Shown: positions 43,863 to 56,440, numbered from the stretch's first letter. The stretch is DNA of 64,000 bases from Lunularia cruciata (GCA_948567375.1 OX419762.1:39661034-39725033), one strand, 5' to 3'. The notes: generated by a model not told the origin, from the letters alone. Program-made: numbers and translations.

Positions 43863-46800
43863 AATAAGGTAGTTTACATCAACTACGTTTTCTTTAGCAA
43901 TAAGATGTTATTTAGGTTTGGTCTACCCATATGAATCTTCATTACTCACTTACAAGTATGGTTCTACCTTAGGTGTAAAAGAGGTCTATATGACTTGTTG
44001 TACTTTAGGAAGATTAAGGATAGTTACCTATATGGCCATTATAGATATAATGTTTGTAATAGCACAAGAGAGTGTACATTTTACTTGGAGAGGGAGAGTA
44101 TTGATATGTGTAGTATAAGTAATATGAATTAGGGTAAACGTGTACATGGTTGGAGACAATCAAGTGACAAAAGTAGATAATGTGGTTATGGATCCCATGT
44201 GCAACTCAGTTTTGGAAGGAGTGATTACACATCCTCCTAGATGGTACCAAGAGGAAAAAGAGATAGTAGTCAATATCTCCAAGTATAAGGGTATGTTGTA
44301 AGGTCATCACTTGATTCCATTAGCCTTGGACTTATATGGAGTTAGCATTTAAGCTTAAACAATGTTAAATATATTTTTCAAGGATCATATGAGAACTTAC
44401 TTTACTAAAAAAAGGTATCATTTTCAATTTATTGTAGCTTAGTTCAAATAGTGGATGTTTATGCTCTATAGAGAGCTTAATCTGGTGCAATCTTAGGAGA
44501 GCAATCACACTAGGTGATACTTTGCTGAATGCTTGAGTTATGCATATACCATTTGACTAACATAGCTTAGACATTCTATTTTAGGTAAATTAGATATATT
44601 CCTTGTTCAATACTAATAATTCTTAGCTTGATTTTCTTATAGATTTATCTTTATTTGGTAAGTATTGTCTTTCATATCCTTCTTTTTATCCTATATGTCT
44701 TGCATCCTCACTAAACCATTAAAACTAATCAAACATATGGATATCACTAACCTAATATAATATATTTTATAGTGATCCTATACCATTATAAGCAAGCAAG
44801 CAAGCAAATATATTGATATAACTAACCTAGTGTAAATATATTGTAGTGATATATCTTGTAGGATGGTTTTTATCCTCTACTATTATCTTACAAAAATTAT
44901 CTTTTTGGGGCACAATGTATGAGTAATCTAGAGAGAACAAATTGCATGAGTAATTTAAGAGAAGAACTAATTTTTAGTGCTCTAAACACATCAAGTATAG
45001 GACAAGACCAATTCCTAATGTATAAAACACTCCATGTATATCTATATAAAAGATAAAATCTCCTTCTATCCAATATGATAAGTTCTTATAATAGTCTCAC
45101 AAATATATTATACTTTAGGTGTCCCTATATGATTTTCTACAATAGAGGAATAAATAGATTATTTGCCATATTTAGATATCCTTTTCTTATATATTTATGT
45201 TAGTTGCCAAAGTCTAACATTCAATAAGGACAACAAGTGACCATTTTTCATACGCTTATACATATGCATCCTGTATGAAAACACCCCACTCTTTACAGTA
45301 TGTTAAAGAAAATTTTAAATCATCATCCTATTTGTGCATAGATTTTTTAGCATAGCACATTGGTTTCATAAGTTTACTTCTTTCCCATCTTGAGGATAGA
45401 TGGTATAAGAGTTTAATGCATCACTTTAACCATTATATCCACCAGAAAGGATATGGTTATTTTTCATCATGTAAAAGAAAATACATTTAGCACATAAGAT
45501 GAATCACATTCTCTCCACTTCAAGCACATACTCTTCTATGCCATTAAAATACAATAACCATGCTTATAGCATAGTAAGAAATGCAAACAACTTATCAAAC
45601 TCCTACTTTATTGTACTACTAAAGATATTTTTTCCTAGATAGCACCTTATAATAATATCATTTGAAAAATTCCCTTGACTTTTAAAAAGATACAATCCAT
45701 GCTCACATATAATAAAAGAAACTATGTCTAGTGAAATGATTTTGATAGTGGCCTCTACTAATGATATTATAAGTGCTTCACTTTAAAGGACATCTTACTG
45801 ACCCACCAGATCAATACCCACTCTCTCTTGCCAACCAAAAGTAAATCTTCTATGCTTAAAATACAAATAAAAAGAAAATGGAAAAAACAGACCAATTTTA
45901 GCCAATATATTTGATATAAATATTATATTTTAACTGAAATAAAGCAATTTATGGTTAAGCCAAGCATACGTCTATCTCAATATAAAAATATATTGGCAAG
46001 GAAAATCAAGCAAAATTAGTCTATGGACAAGTAAGAATATATTTTATCCATTCAGTTCTATATTTATAAAAGTCCAAATCCAAGAGGAAAAAAAGAGAGT
46101 ATAGAAGGAAAGAGATAGACCAAAATGAAATAAACTTCAATTGTAATAGATGATAGATACACGAGGCCAAGACTTGTTATTTACAAAAAGCTTGGAGAGA
46201 TCTATTGTCTTCCAAGGAGAGTGTGTGAGGAAGATGTTGGATGTCCTTAAGGAGATCAAGTTCATGTTGTGTGTACAAGCTATGGTGGCATGGTTCTGTA
46301 TTACATGGCTGACGCTTATTCTTAACTTAAAAACAAAGTTGTTATGGCCAATTATGGGATTATTATGACCCATAAGGGCATTTCAAGAATGAACATGACT
46401 AGAATCATACATTAGGGCATTTGAATAATGCCTTTTTAGCTCCATGTAAAAACCCCATAAAATTTTTAATGGGTACTCAAGAAACTATTAACAAGTCCAA
46501 GGCGGTGGGGTACTCATAAAATTTATGGGTGACCACCCATTGCCATAAATTATTTATATGAACTCAAAATCATGACCCATGAAAATTTATATTTATGGGT
46601 GACCTAATTAATCAAAACCACTTGTTCTTCACTAACTAATTAATCATCCTTTGCTTGTCAATTAGTGCTTTTGCTTTTGCCTATGCATGGGCTAATTTAT
46701 AAATAGAGCACATTTGAATGTAAGTGGAGTATATTTGAAGTGGTCAAATTTTAGCATGAATGAGTAGTTCTCATCTTGAATCACTTGCTATATGATGTGG

Positions 46801-47799
46801 GCATGATGTGGTTGATTTCAACATAAAAAGGATGTGAAAATGTGTTGAATTGGGTGGAAATAACATCCTAGCCACATTTATTTTGATGTGTGTGATAAAA
46901 TGATACATTGTAACTAGTTTTTTCTTGATATAAATCTCTTTGCACAAAATCTCTTTGCATGAGCACTTTGTAGAAATTGCTAGAAGATTTGAGCATGTCA
47001 TGATAAGTGTTTTCAAAGCAGATCATTGCATAAATGTTTTACTCTTCAAGGGAGAGTGAGGGTAAGGGGCTGAATTTGGACACTTAAGGGGTAAATTTTG
47101 AAACCGTCAAGTCAACAACACAAGAGGGCAAGGACAAGGCACTATATTTGAGACCAATTGTCATGTTGTGGTTTTCATAGCCCATGAAAAAGGAAGTTAA
47201 TGTGGTTTATCTCCATAAAGTTGGAGTAGATTGTATGACAGATCCCATGGTCAAGCTATTACCATGGAAGCAATCTATGCCATTTAAGTGATTGGCCATG
47301 TGGATTATGATTGTGTTATTTTTGAGGGCTTTGATGTATATATATGGTGGAGATTTGATAGACTAGTGTGTTTTAGTTTTAGGAGTCTTGAGTGGGAGGA
47401 GTACATTAAGAGTGAGAGTTGTAGCAAAGGTGGTCACTAGAGCATTAGACAAAGCATTTGAGCAAGAGAAGTTACATGCTCTCAAATCCTTTTCTCATTT
47501 GTGTTCAAATTCTACACCATGACCACTTATGGGATTGGATGGTGGCACGTTTTGGAGCAACATTCATGAGTCTATGATGAAGAATCCAGATCCAATTTTT
47601 CTTTAGATGATTACTTATGAGTAGGTCTAGTACTCATATTTAGGTGGTCTTGTAGGAAAAGGAATTAATCTTGTTTAAGAGCTTCAAGGTGGAGTTATGG
47701 GGTCCATTTCTAAAAAAGAAAAAGTGAAGTGATAAAATTATAAGTGTTTAGGTCCCAATATGGAAATTCTAGAGTTCTTTGAAAATTGAGGGCATTAAG
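43863..47799. other. AT-rich DNA, no assignable gene
   Basis: No conserved domain in any frame. Short open frames at 43918-44118 and 46137-46373 carry no family signature. 46380-46600 has repeated TTTATGGGT-type words. Confidence 0.5.
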
Positions 47800-49380
47800 G
47801 AAGGGCATTCAAGAAGAGAGGACCACGTTGGAGAGAGAAATTGACAAGCTATAAAGTGAAGATAAAAACCATGAGATTTGAGTAGTTTTTTTATGGTAAG
47901 TTAGTTTTTTGAGTGGGTTAGGATCAATTGAAGCATAGCAAGTTGAATTCATACCCACATGAACAAATTGGAGGATCTTAAGAGTTCTCTCATATCTTTT
48001 TGTGATCTATCAATAGGCTTAGAGACAAGAAAAGTGCTCATTGTGTTGCTTTTAAGACATTTCATGTCTAAGTTGATATCAAATATGATCTGATCAATTG
48101 AAGTTAGAGCATTGGAAATCAAATTATTGAGTAGAAGATTATGATCAAGTTTAGAGTTTTGGTTGCTTCTCAATATCTGGTTTGAACTAGCTTATTATGG
48201 TTTTCTATATAGTTGGTGGTAAGATCTTGCATCTTTATGCAACGATTTCATGTGAATTTCTTAAATTGAGAATTTAGGGTCTTGAATCAAGCATACATGG
48301 GTTTATAGAGCTCACAAGTTAGCTTTGCTCAAGAATTGATCCATATCTAGAGACTAGGGTTGGATTGATCCATCAAAATTGTTTTCTTAAATTAAAACTT
48401 CATAGAATTTTTAACAATGGCATGAAAAAATATTACATAAATTTTTGTTGGCTCAAAAATTATAGAGAGTGAGAGCGGATGCAACCAACTCCATTGAAAA
48501 TATTAGTGTAATATATTGAACATTTCTACCTCCAATCATAATTAAATGTCAATTTTTCCACTTTGGTTACTATGATTGAAGACTTTAGGTTGCTAGAGTG
48601 GTTGTTAGGATCATGATTACCTTTGAGCTAAAAATATCATGAAAATTGCAAAGAATAAAGAGCAAACTCTCAATTAGGGATTTCAAAATTAAGGTTGAAA
48701 CAACAAAAATCTAGCCAAGTTTGAGATCTTGTCAAGGGAGCTGTAGTAGTTAGATTGAGGCTTGCTTTACATAATTGGAAAGCTTATCTTATAGGATTTT
48801 TATTGAGTTCTAAAAAATCCAAATCAAAGCCACAAGAAATTTTTTATTTCCATTTGAGTTTCAAACAGATTTACCCATCAAAAGGCATAGAACTTCCCTA
48901 CTTGGAGTGCAAATTGGATTAAAAATTGGAGTACATATTGGTTGAAACTTGATGTACATATTGAAATCAACTTGTGGATAGAGCAAGGGGCTCTAAAGCT
49001 GATTTATACCAAAAGGATAAAGATTTGTTGCTTAATTTTGTGTGTTTGGATACTCTCCAGGCTTGCATGCTTGATTATATGCTTAGTTGGCTTGGATTGG
49101 TATGCATTCATTGCACTTAGGTTCTTCATTGTAGGCATATTTGTATTTCTTATTGGTAAGGTTGGAAGTGATGACTAGTAGACCATGAGTGCATGTTGTG
49201 ATGATAGATTAGGCTGCTTTTTACTCTTCTACCTGATAGCAAGAATGCTAGAAATAGAATTAGAAGGTCTAGGTGATTGGGAACATAATTTTGCTCAAAA
49301 TATTAGTTTCAAGTTTACACAAAAGCTTTGATCCATAAGCTTTATAGCTCTAAGTGTGTTTCCAAAGAGAGAAAGGTGAA
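47800..49380 (+). repeat. Dispersed repeat E, copy 2
   Basis: Aligns with 18885-20205. It carries ~200 bp near 49100-49300 that the other copy lacks, part of which (AAGTGATGACTAGTAGACCATGA) matches the leader of element D at about 8235. Non-coding as far as I can read. Confidence 0.7.
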
Positions 49381-50484
49381 GTACACCATGGCCATGGAGT
49401 GGAGGGATGAAGAGTGTAGATGATTTCTCATTCAAAAAGAGAAAAAATTGGAGAGTGAGCAAAAAGGAGAGGATAGAGTTGAGAAAGTGAAGGTAAAGAG
49501 AGTGCCACAAGAAAAGCTTTGTTGAGCTAAAAGATGAGGAAGTCACAATAAAGCTATAGCCATGATAAAAGCTATTTGCTTAGGTAAGAGAAGTGCATGG
49601 AGAGAAATGTCATGAGTGATTACTTATATTTGGATGCTATTGAGTGCCTTGAGAGAAATCTATTGAATGGGTTGAAAATAAATAAAAAAGAAGAAGAAAA
49701 AAGGATAGCATTTTGATTGTGTGTGAATTTTGTTTGAGTGGCTAAAAATAAAAACAAATAAGGGTGCCCCAAGAGAAAACTATTGGGTGGGATGACAAGA
49801 AAAACAAAAATTCAAGATAGCATTTATTTTGATTTCTATATGAGTGACTGATAAGAAAAAAAAGAAATTTGCTATTTTCAAATTTGCAGGGAGATCTAGA
49901 ATAGAGAAAGAGTGAGGAAGAAATGTTAAGGGTACACTAACAAGAAATATAGTTAGAAGAGAGGAAAGCATCTTATTACTAGAAGATATGAAAGTGTTGA
50001 ACCATAGAGGAGCATCAAAGGGTTGAGAATACACTTAAAAAATGTATAACATCTCAAGAGTAGGGGAGTGGAGGGTTTGATATAAAAGTGTGATGAGTAG
50101 AGTAGCATGAATGATGAATTTTGAGGGTCTTTGGAAAGGAAAATGTTGATGACCAATGGATATCCAACCAAGAGTAGCAAGGAGAACCAATATCCATCCA
50201 AGTGTGAAGAAGTCCATCCAAGCAAGAGAAGAGATATCCATCTTATAGTGTCAAGAAGCATCAATCTGTATCATTATTGTCCATATCCATAATAATTTCT
50301 AGCCCAAAGGAGAAAAGAGATATCCATCCTGTAGTGGCATGAAGTTTTAGAATAGAGGAGTCACAAGTCACAAACACTAAAAGCTTCAAAAGATTGACCA
50401 AGAGTGCTTCATAAGAGCTTCAGTTTGAGAGTGTTGAGGAGCATCAAAGGACACATAACATGCCTTGGGCGAGTGTACAAGAGA
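49381..50484. other. Purine-rich non-coding stretch
   Basis: Strong purine bias (GA-rich on plus strand), so long minus-strand open frames arise with Ser/Leu/Phe-rich content; I treat them as chance. AGAGATATCCATC recurs near 50230 and 50318 as part of a diverged direct repeat. Confidence 0.5.
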
Positions 50485-50928
50485 TGTTAAAGACAAAGGA
50501 GAGAAATAAGAGAATGGAAGACCAAAGTGAAAGATCACATTGGGACTCTTGAATGAGGGAAACTCTAAATACCTAGCATGAGCTTGGGCTTTGGTATTTA
50601 TAGGGAACATACAAGGTTCTTGGGAAGCTTCTCAAGAAGCTTCCCAAAAGCCACCTTTTTAGAGTGCAAGCTAAGCTAATCGAGAAGCTTCTCAAAAAAA
50701 TTCATTCAAGAAGCCACCTACTTGGTGTGCAAGCTAAGCTAGCCATGAAGCTTTCCAAGAAGCTTCCTCCTAGAAGTTGCCTACTTGGCATACAAGTTAC
50801 TCAATACTTGCAAGGTACCAAGAAGCTTCTTAGGTGCTTCTATAATATTCCTATAATCTTGGCTAATTTGGTCTATTTGCTACTTTGGTAGTCTTGATTA
50901 ACTCTTCTATAAGCTCTATATTTTTACA
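50485..50928 (-). repeat. LTR-F copy, reverse orientation
   Basis: 444 bp, minus-strand start TGTAAAAATATAGAG at 50928 and end GTCTTTAACA at 50485. CCCTATAAATACC TATA region and many GAAGCTTC palindromes. Flanks AGAGA and AGAAG are only a weak target duplication. Confidence 0.85.
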
Positions 50929-51239
50929 AGAAGAATTGAGTAAGGAAATCAAAAGGAGTCTGCAACATAAAATCTTGCAATGGCAAGGTGAGATTGAATG
51001 GAAGATTGATAGTGAAAGTAAGGTTGGATTGTTGGAATTTGTGGAAGAGGAGGAATGTGGTTTAGAATATTCTTGCATGATGAATGAAATTTGCTTTTAA
51101 GATGGTGGAACTTTGCCAATTCACCTTGATATTTGGTGGATGGGGTATAAATTGGATGCCAAAGTGATTTTATGTCCATGCTATTCAAGAATTTAGATCC
51201 ATTCCACTTCAAACAATTGATGGGAATGGATGTGGTATT

Positions 51240-51720
51240 CTCTTTTACTTTGTTGGAGCTTGTGAAAGATCATTAGATTTTTAAGGATAATATAGCATTA
51301 GGGAAGCAAAACCCAATCTAGATCCTGCTTGTAGTAGCTCTTGATAGGTTTGATCACAATGAGAATGGTGGATATATAGTACAAGGGACCAAGTTGTGGA
51401 GTATTAGCTTTGGCTCCACTACACATTTCATTGAGAGAGTGATCATTGCTATTTTAGCTAATCTTGCAAAAGAGGTGGTACGGCCGGATAAAGAGGAAAG
51501 AGATAGAATTTTTTTAGTACTTGGATTAAATATCTTTCTCAAATGTGTATGCTCAGTGGATGGAACTCTATTTCATTAGCCAAATGACCCAAAATTGACG
51601 GAGAGATATGCTTTAGTAAAAAAGGCTTATATTCCATCAATAGACAAGTAATATGTGATGACATGAGGAGAGTAATTCATTTTACTAGTGGTAAGAGGTT
51701 CTAATTTATGGAAAGGCACT
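51240..51720 (+). pseudogene. PIF/Harbinger-type transposase remnant
   Basis: Plus strand reads LVKDHxIFKDNIAL, then VALDRFDHNENGGYI, FGSTTHFIERVIIAILANLA and VVRPDKEERDRI, then CVCSVDGTLF (near 51545-51575; the VDGT Asp is the first catalytic residue of the DDE nuclease) and, one frame over, RQVICDDMRRVIHFTSGKRF (about 51640-51700). Order and motifs match the DDE_Tnp_4 family: helical part, F-VDGT block, then the second strand VICD. One stop near 51320 and frameshifts break it; the third acidic residue is not visible. The terminal inverted repeats and the DNA-binding partner were not found. Confidence 0.75.
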
Positions 51721-53327
51721 TGAGTTGTGATTGATAGCTTTGGCTCTCAATATATCTCCAAATTCTTAAGAGGTTCAACTTTATGCAAAGGCCATAGAGT
51801 TGTGATTGATAGCTTTGGCTCTTAGTTTTTAGGAAGTGCTATCTCTAGTTATTTAGGGAGTGCCAAGAAAATCTACTATTTTAATGCTCACCAATGCTGT
51901 ATTTTAATATTAATGCTCACCTCATTTCTCTCATCTTGTGTTGTGCTTAGTATTGCTCACCATTTTCCTTTTTGCTATTGTGCATAGGGATGCATAGTTC
52001 TTGCCATGACATAACATGTTTGAAGAAGTCACCTTTGTTGAATAATTTGAATCTATAAGGTATCAATAACTCATTTGAACAACACTAATATCTATTAAGA
52101 AATTAAGGATATGTTCCTATGAGCCATTTGGTACTACTTTTAAAGCATCATGTGGTGAGGATGTTGTAGATTTTAATAAATATATGGCACGGAGGCGAGT
52201 AGTCAATGAGCATTATATAGGAATTTTAAAAAGTTTAAAAAGAATTTTAAAAAGAATTTTAAAATTAAGTAGTCAATGAGCCTTGTATAGGAATTTTAAA
52301 AAGTAGATGGCATTCCTTGAGGGAAATAAGGGCTTAATTCAAAGGTGACAAAGGTAGAAATTGGTATATTCTAAGATGGATAAGTGTTTATGTCATCTTA
52401 AATAAATTTTCAATAAATATAGCCAATACATAAAGAGGATAATGGGAACATGAGGAGCATGGAGAGAAGAATACCAAGTAAGGCACCAAGCTGCCAAAAT
52501 ATACCAGGGGCAGATACTCATTTACATGGCTGTGAAGAACCAAAGCTAGAAGTAGTGAATACTTGTCTTTTTTTTCATAGAAAAACTGGATTTTGAACCC
52601 CCAAGGATAGACTAAGAGAAAAAAACCTCAAGTTGATTTTTGGGAACAATGTAATGTCTATATTTGAATATTTATATTCAAAAGAGATTGTATGGAAAGA
52701 GACGTAGATGTCTATCCAAATAATTTCTTCATGTGTGTCCTTTCTTATATAGAAAAACACTATATTTGCATGACTCTTATTAATAATCATGAGGTGATCA
52801 TTTTTTTAATGTGGGGGTTTTAGGCTATGGTTTTGATGTATTAATGTACTAAGAGACTTAGTCTTGGACTCATAAACAAGGTTCCATTGATTGATGGAGT
52901 GGTCGTTGTCATATAGAGAGCATTTATTGGTGGGGAGTCCTTATTATAAGGAGAATAGGTCTCTAGAGAAAAATTGGACACCAAGTGACACCCCTCAAAC
53001 CTACTCATTTCTTGAACCAACCTATACCTACTTATCTATATAGATATATCTTTGATTGAAGTCTCTACATATATATTTCCCTTTTTGGAATTAATAATTG
53101 TAGAAAGAGAGTATAGAAATATGCAAATATATTTATATATGAAGGAAATTTAGGTGCACTCACATTGAGAGAATAGATATATGTAAATATATCTATAACT
53201 CATTGAAGTTTAGGTGCATATTTCTCATAGTATTATATTAATTAAGCATCAAGAGTTTAATGGGTGTACATGAATCTCACAGTAGTATGTTAAGCATTAG
53301 GAGTTGTACATGCTCAAGAGTGGGATA
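51721..53327. other. AT-rich DNA with short direct repeats
   Basis: GAGTTGTGATTGATAGCTTTGGCTCT-like words recur at about 51722 and 51797. Another direct repeat, AGTCAATGAGC...TATAGGAATTTTAAAAAGT, lies at 52199-52232 and 52269-52302. No gene. Confidence 0.6.
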
Positions 53328-53554
53328 TTTAGGAGTTAGATGAGTGGTTTGCCTTAGAGCAAAAGCAAATTATGGGCTCCATCAAGAGGAAAAGCTACAA
53401 GGGGCACAAATGTGAGTGGAATCAAGTGGAACAAAGAGCAAAGGGAGAGTGCATAGTTTATGGCAAGAGCCCAAGCCCAGTGGATCCAGATCAGATTTGT
53501 AATAATATGGATCTAGCATACAAGTTAGAAGAAGCTAATGAGCTATTATGTTAA
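53328..53554 (+). CDS. Unassigned open fragment cut by chromovirus F
   Basis: Open for about 75 codons including DEWFALEQKQIMGSIKRK, CEWNQVEQRAKGECIVYG and DPDQICNNMDLAYKLEEA, with a hydrophilic, normal protein-like composition. The only in-frame stop is TAA of the TGTTAA that starts the LTR at 53549, so the frame was open up to the insertion point. Family unknown; it may be a host exon or part of another element. Confidence 0.35.
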
Positions 53555-53933
53555 GCTAAGTATAGCAAAAGTAAGTAGAACTAACCTAAGAATGTACTAG
53601 AAGCATCAAGGAAGTTTGTGGGTAGAATATTCTAGAAGCACCCAAGAAGCTTCTTGGTGATAAGCTTTTAGGAATTTTCCAAGGGAAGAGTATCTTGTAT
53701 GCCAAGCTAATGGCTAGCTTAGCTTGTATGCCAAGTAAATGGCCAGCTTAGCTTGCACTCCAAGTAAAGTGGCTCCTAGAAAGAACCTTCCTTGGGATCC
53801 TTGTACCTAAGTTACCTATAAATACATGAGCCAAGCTCAAGCTAGGCATTTGGAATTCCATTCACTTGAGAGCTCCAATGTGATCTATCACTTTGGTCTT
53901 CTATTCTCCAATTTCTTTCCTTATTCTTTTACA
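53549..53933 (+). repeat. Chromovirus F 5' LTR
   Basis: 385 bp, TGTTAAGCTAAG to CTTTTACA. TATAAATA at 53817-53824. Confidence 0.88.
53625..53637 (+). promoter_or_regulatory. Heat-shock element in 5' LTR-F
   Basis: GAATATTCTAGAA, a perfect GAAnnTTCnnGAA site about 180 bp upstream of TATAAATA. Confidence 0.6.
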
Positions 53934-53939
53934 AGATCA

Positions 53940-54130
53940 ATGTGCACATTGTTCTCAAATCTCAAAAAGGCTTATTGTAGAGAGGACAAGGAAAGATTGT
54001 GAAAAATGGTGGTTGTTTTTATTGTCAGCAGATTGGACATCACATTGTTGAATGTCCACTCAAGAATGGGAAATCTCAATAAATTGCCCAAATGGAGGTT
54101 GTGGAGCAAAATGATCAAGAAAACAAGGAA
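53940..54130 (+). pseudogene. Chromovirus F gag remnant (zinc knuckle)
   Basis: CFYCQQIGHHIVEC (54014-54055) is an intact C-x2-C-x4-H-x4-C nucleocapsid knuckle followed by PLKNGKSQ. The capsid-coding part is absent. Confidence 0.85.
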
Positions 54131-54302
54131 TCCTAGCAAGAGATTTTAAGCCACCTATTGAGAACTTGATTGGTTCCAATGGGATTGAAATCTCAACCTA
54201 TGCAAGTTTGCTACATTGGCAAGGTACAATATTTGATTGTGGCTGTAGGATTTTGATTGATTTTGGTTGATTTTGGAATTTTTGATTTTGGAAGTTTAGA
54301 TT

Positions 54303-54554
54303 TTGGTTGCTAATTGCATGTTTATGCAATTAGAAAAGAAATTGGGTATTCCTATCAAGCCAATAATTGGAAGTAGATTGATGATTGTGGATGGTGGAAA
54401 GGGTTCTGCATTTTGTACCTTACATCTTGTTACCTTCGAGATTGAGAAGGAGTATTTGGAGTGTATAAGGTTTGTAGTGGCACCTCTACACTATGATATC
54501 ATTCTAGGACTCCCATGGCTTAAACATCAGAATGTTGAATTTAATTGGACCTGA
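54303..54554 (+). pseudogene. Chromovirus F protease
   Basis: Open 83 codons ending with LHYDIILGLPWLKHQNVEF, the conserved C-terminal block of gypsy proteases. Upstream, IVDGGKGSAFCTL carries the flap-side strand. The catalytic D-S/T-G would lie in front and is not clearly preserved. Confidence 0.8.
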
Positions 54555-54602
54555 CAAAAAATTCAAGTACAACACCAAAGTAGGAATTTCTGATTAGATT
54601 AT

Positions 54603-55058
54603 TTGGTACCTTTGAGTAAGACACCTAAGAATAGTCAGTCCCAAGATGGGAAGTTTGTAACAAAAGCAGCCATAGAGCAAGCTTTAAAAGAGATGAAGTC
54701 CCAAGATGAGAAGTTTGTCAAGAAAGCAACCATAGAGCAAGCCTTGAAGGAAGATAAGTCACTAGATGGGAATTTTGTTAGTGGAGCAACTATAGAGCAA
54801 GCTTTGGAAGAAGATAAGTCTATTTTTGCGGTGTGGATCAAACCGATTGCACAAGAAGAATCTGAGGAGAGTCAAGAGCCTCATCAAGCAATGGTTAATC
54901 AAATAGTTCAGGAGTTTGTGGATGTATTTCTAGATAATCTACCAAAGGGATTACCTTCTTATCATGATATGCCTTTCAAGATTGAGTTATTACCAAGGAG
55001 TACTCCAATGAGTAGACCAATCTATCGACTCTCACCAAAGGAGTTAGAGGAGTTGTGA
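54603..55058 (+). pseudogene. Chromovirus F linker and reverse transcriptase N-terminus
   Basis: 151 codons. Residues 15-74 are three tandem 20-residue units built on D-G/E-x-F-V-x-x-A-x-I-E-Q-A-L-x-E (54645-54824). Then VQEFVDVFLDNLPKGLP, MPFKIELLPRSTP and RPIYRLSPKELEEL are the standard start of gypsy RT. Stop at 55056. Confidence 0.85.
54645..54824 (+). repeat. Three tandem 60-bp coding repeats
   Basis: Units start at 54645, 54705 and 54765. Each encodes a variant of FV-x-x-A-x-IEQALKE. Frame is kept across all three. Confidence 0.9.
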
Positions 55059-55059
55059 A

Positions 55060-56440
55060 TAACACTTACGGAGTTGTTGGAGAAGGATTTCACATGACAT
55101 AATACATCTTCTTGTGGAGCATTGGTATTATTTGTTCCAAAGAAGGATGGAGGACTTCATCTTTATTGTCGTGCGTATATACATCGCTACACAACATACA
55201 TTGCTGTCAACATCATACACTATAGAAACACAACTCACACATAAGTCATACATAGACTCTAAAGTGCCACAATAATCAGATTGCTTAACACTCTCAACTC
55301 AACTCAACTCAGATCAGTACTTGATCTGTCACTCTATAAACTGCCAACAACTGGGCACTAATTACAATCAAGCCACACCCACTCAAGCATAGAGAATCCA
55401 GGTGACGCTCGCCGGCCTCTGTCCACCATAGCCAGGAACTCGAAGGCTCAACATCAGAGAAGTGAGCTCTCTGGAGCTCACTTCAAAACTATACCCCCTG
55501 GACTTGAGCTAGCACTGAAACCCTAACGGTCTTGCTGACGGCACACTTGACGGTGCAAACGGTGCAAAGTGACGGTGGGCCCTACCGTGAAGTCAGTACC
55601 CTGAACACCAAATCTGACCATCAGAAAGTAGTCTCTGAGATACTACTAAAATAACTCTAACTACTATCATTGGAACTCCAATGTCCGAGTAGCTAGATGC
55701 GGAACTACAAATGGCATGACATTATATTGATTATTATGTGCTCAATAAAAAAATAGTGAAGAATGCATACCCCTTGCCTTGAATTGATGACTTGCTTGAT
55801 CAATTGAGTGGAGCACAATACTCCTCCAAGTTGGTTCTTTGTAGTGGCTATTGGTAAATCCTTATTGATAGGAAGGATGTATAAAAGGTTACTTTTTGCA
55901 CAAGGTATGGACATTTTGAGTGGAGAGTTTGCCTTTTAGGCTCACTAATGCTCCAACAATCTTCATGGATCAAATGCATTGGGTGTTGGATGGACTGTTG
56001 GATTGGTACGTAGTGGTATTCTTGGATGACATCTTAATCTCTAGCAAGATAGAGGAAGGAGATACAAATCATGTATAAGAAGTCCTAAGATGACTATGTC
56101 AATGGAAGTTTTATTGCAAGAAGTCAAAGTCTACCTTTTGGTAGAAAGGAGTTACCTTCTTGGATCACAAGATCTCATCGAAGAGGATCAAGATGGAAGA
56201 GGAGAAAGTCAAGAGCATCATTGATTGGCCTACTATAAAGGATGCTATAGAAGTACAAGCATTTAATGGATTGGCTAGTTTTTACCGATGGTTCATCCAT
56301 TACTATGCTCATGTAGCTGCACCATTCTCTTAGGGAAGAAGTTGAGCTTTCAATGGACCAACAAGTACAGTGAAGCATTCCAAAAGCTGAAACATATGGT
56401 TTCTTGAAGACCAATTCTTCAATATATGATCCTCTACTAT
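55060..56440 (+). pseudogene. Chromovirus F reverse transcriptase, split by LTR-A
   Basis: Left of the insert: FVPKKDGGLHLY. Right of it, with LTR-A and one TTAT removed, the frame runs on as IDYYVLNKKIVKNAYPLP. The pieces FRLTNAPTIFMDQM, VVVFLDDILISS (catalytic FLDD at 56019-56030) and VQAFNGLASFYRWFI follow with frameshifts between them. This is the full palm and thumb of a gypsy RT. Confidence 0.92.
55168..55721 (+). repeat. Solo LTR-A inside the reverse transcriptase
   Basis: 554 bp TGTCGTGCG...GGCATGACA with a 4-bp duplication TTAT (55164-55167, 55722-55725). It is CpG-rich compared with other copies, hence the youngest of the family in this window. The RT frame resumes exactly when it and one TTAT are removed. 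Confidence 0.93.

Noticed and set aside
47190-47290. Possible copia RNase H tail (VDCMTDPMVKLLPW on the plus strand)
   Set aside because: The resemblance to the ADxLTKxLP motif is partial and no upstream pol sequence exists.
49295-50610. Series of 60-100 codon minus-strand frames
   Set aside because: They arise from strong purine bias on the plus strand, giving Ser/Leu/Phe-rich text without stops; no family signature.
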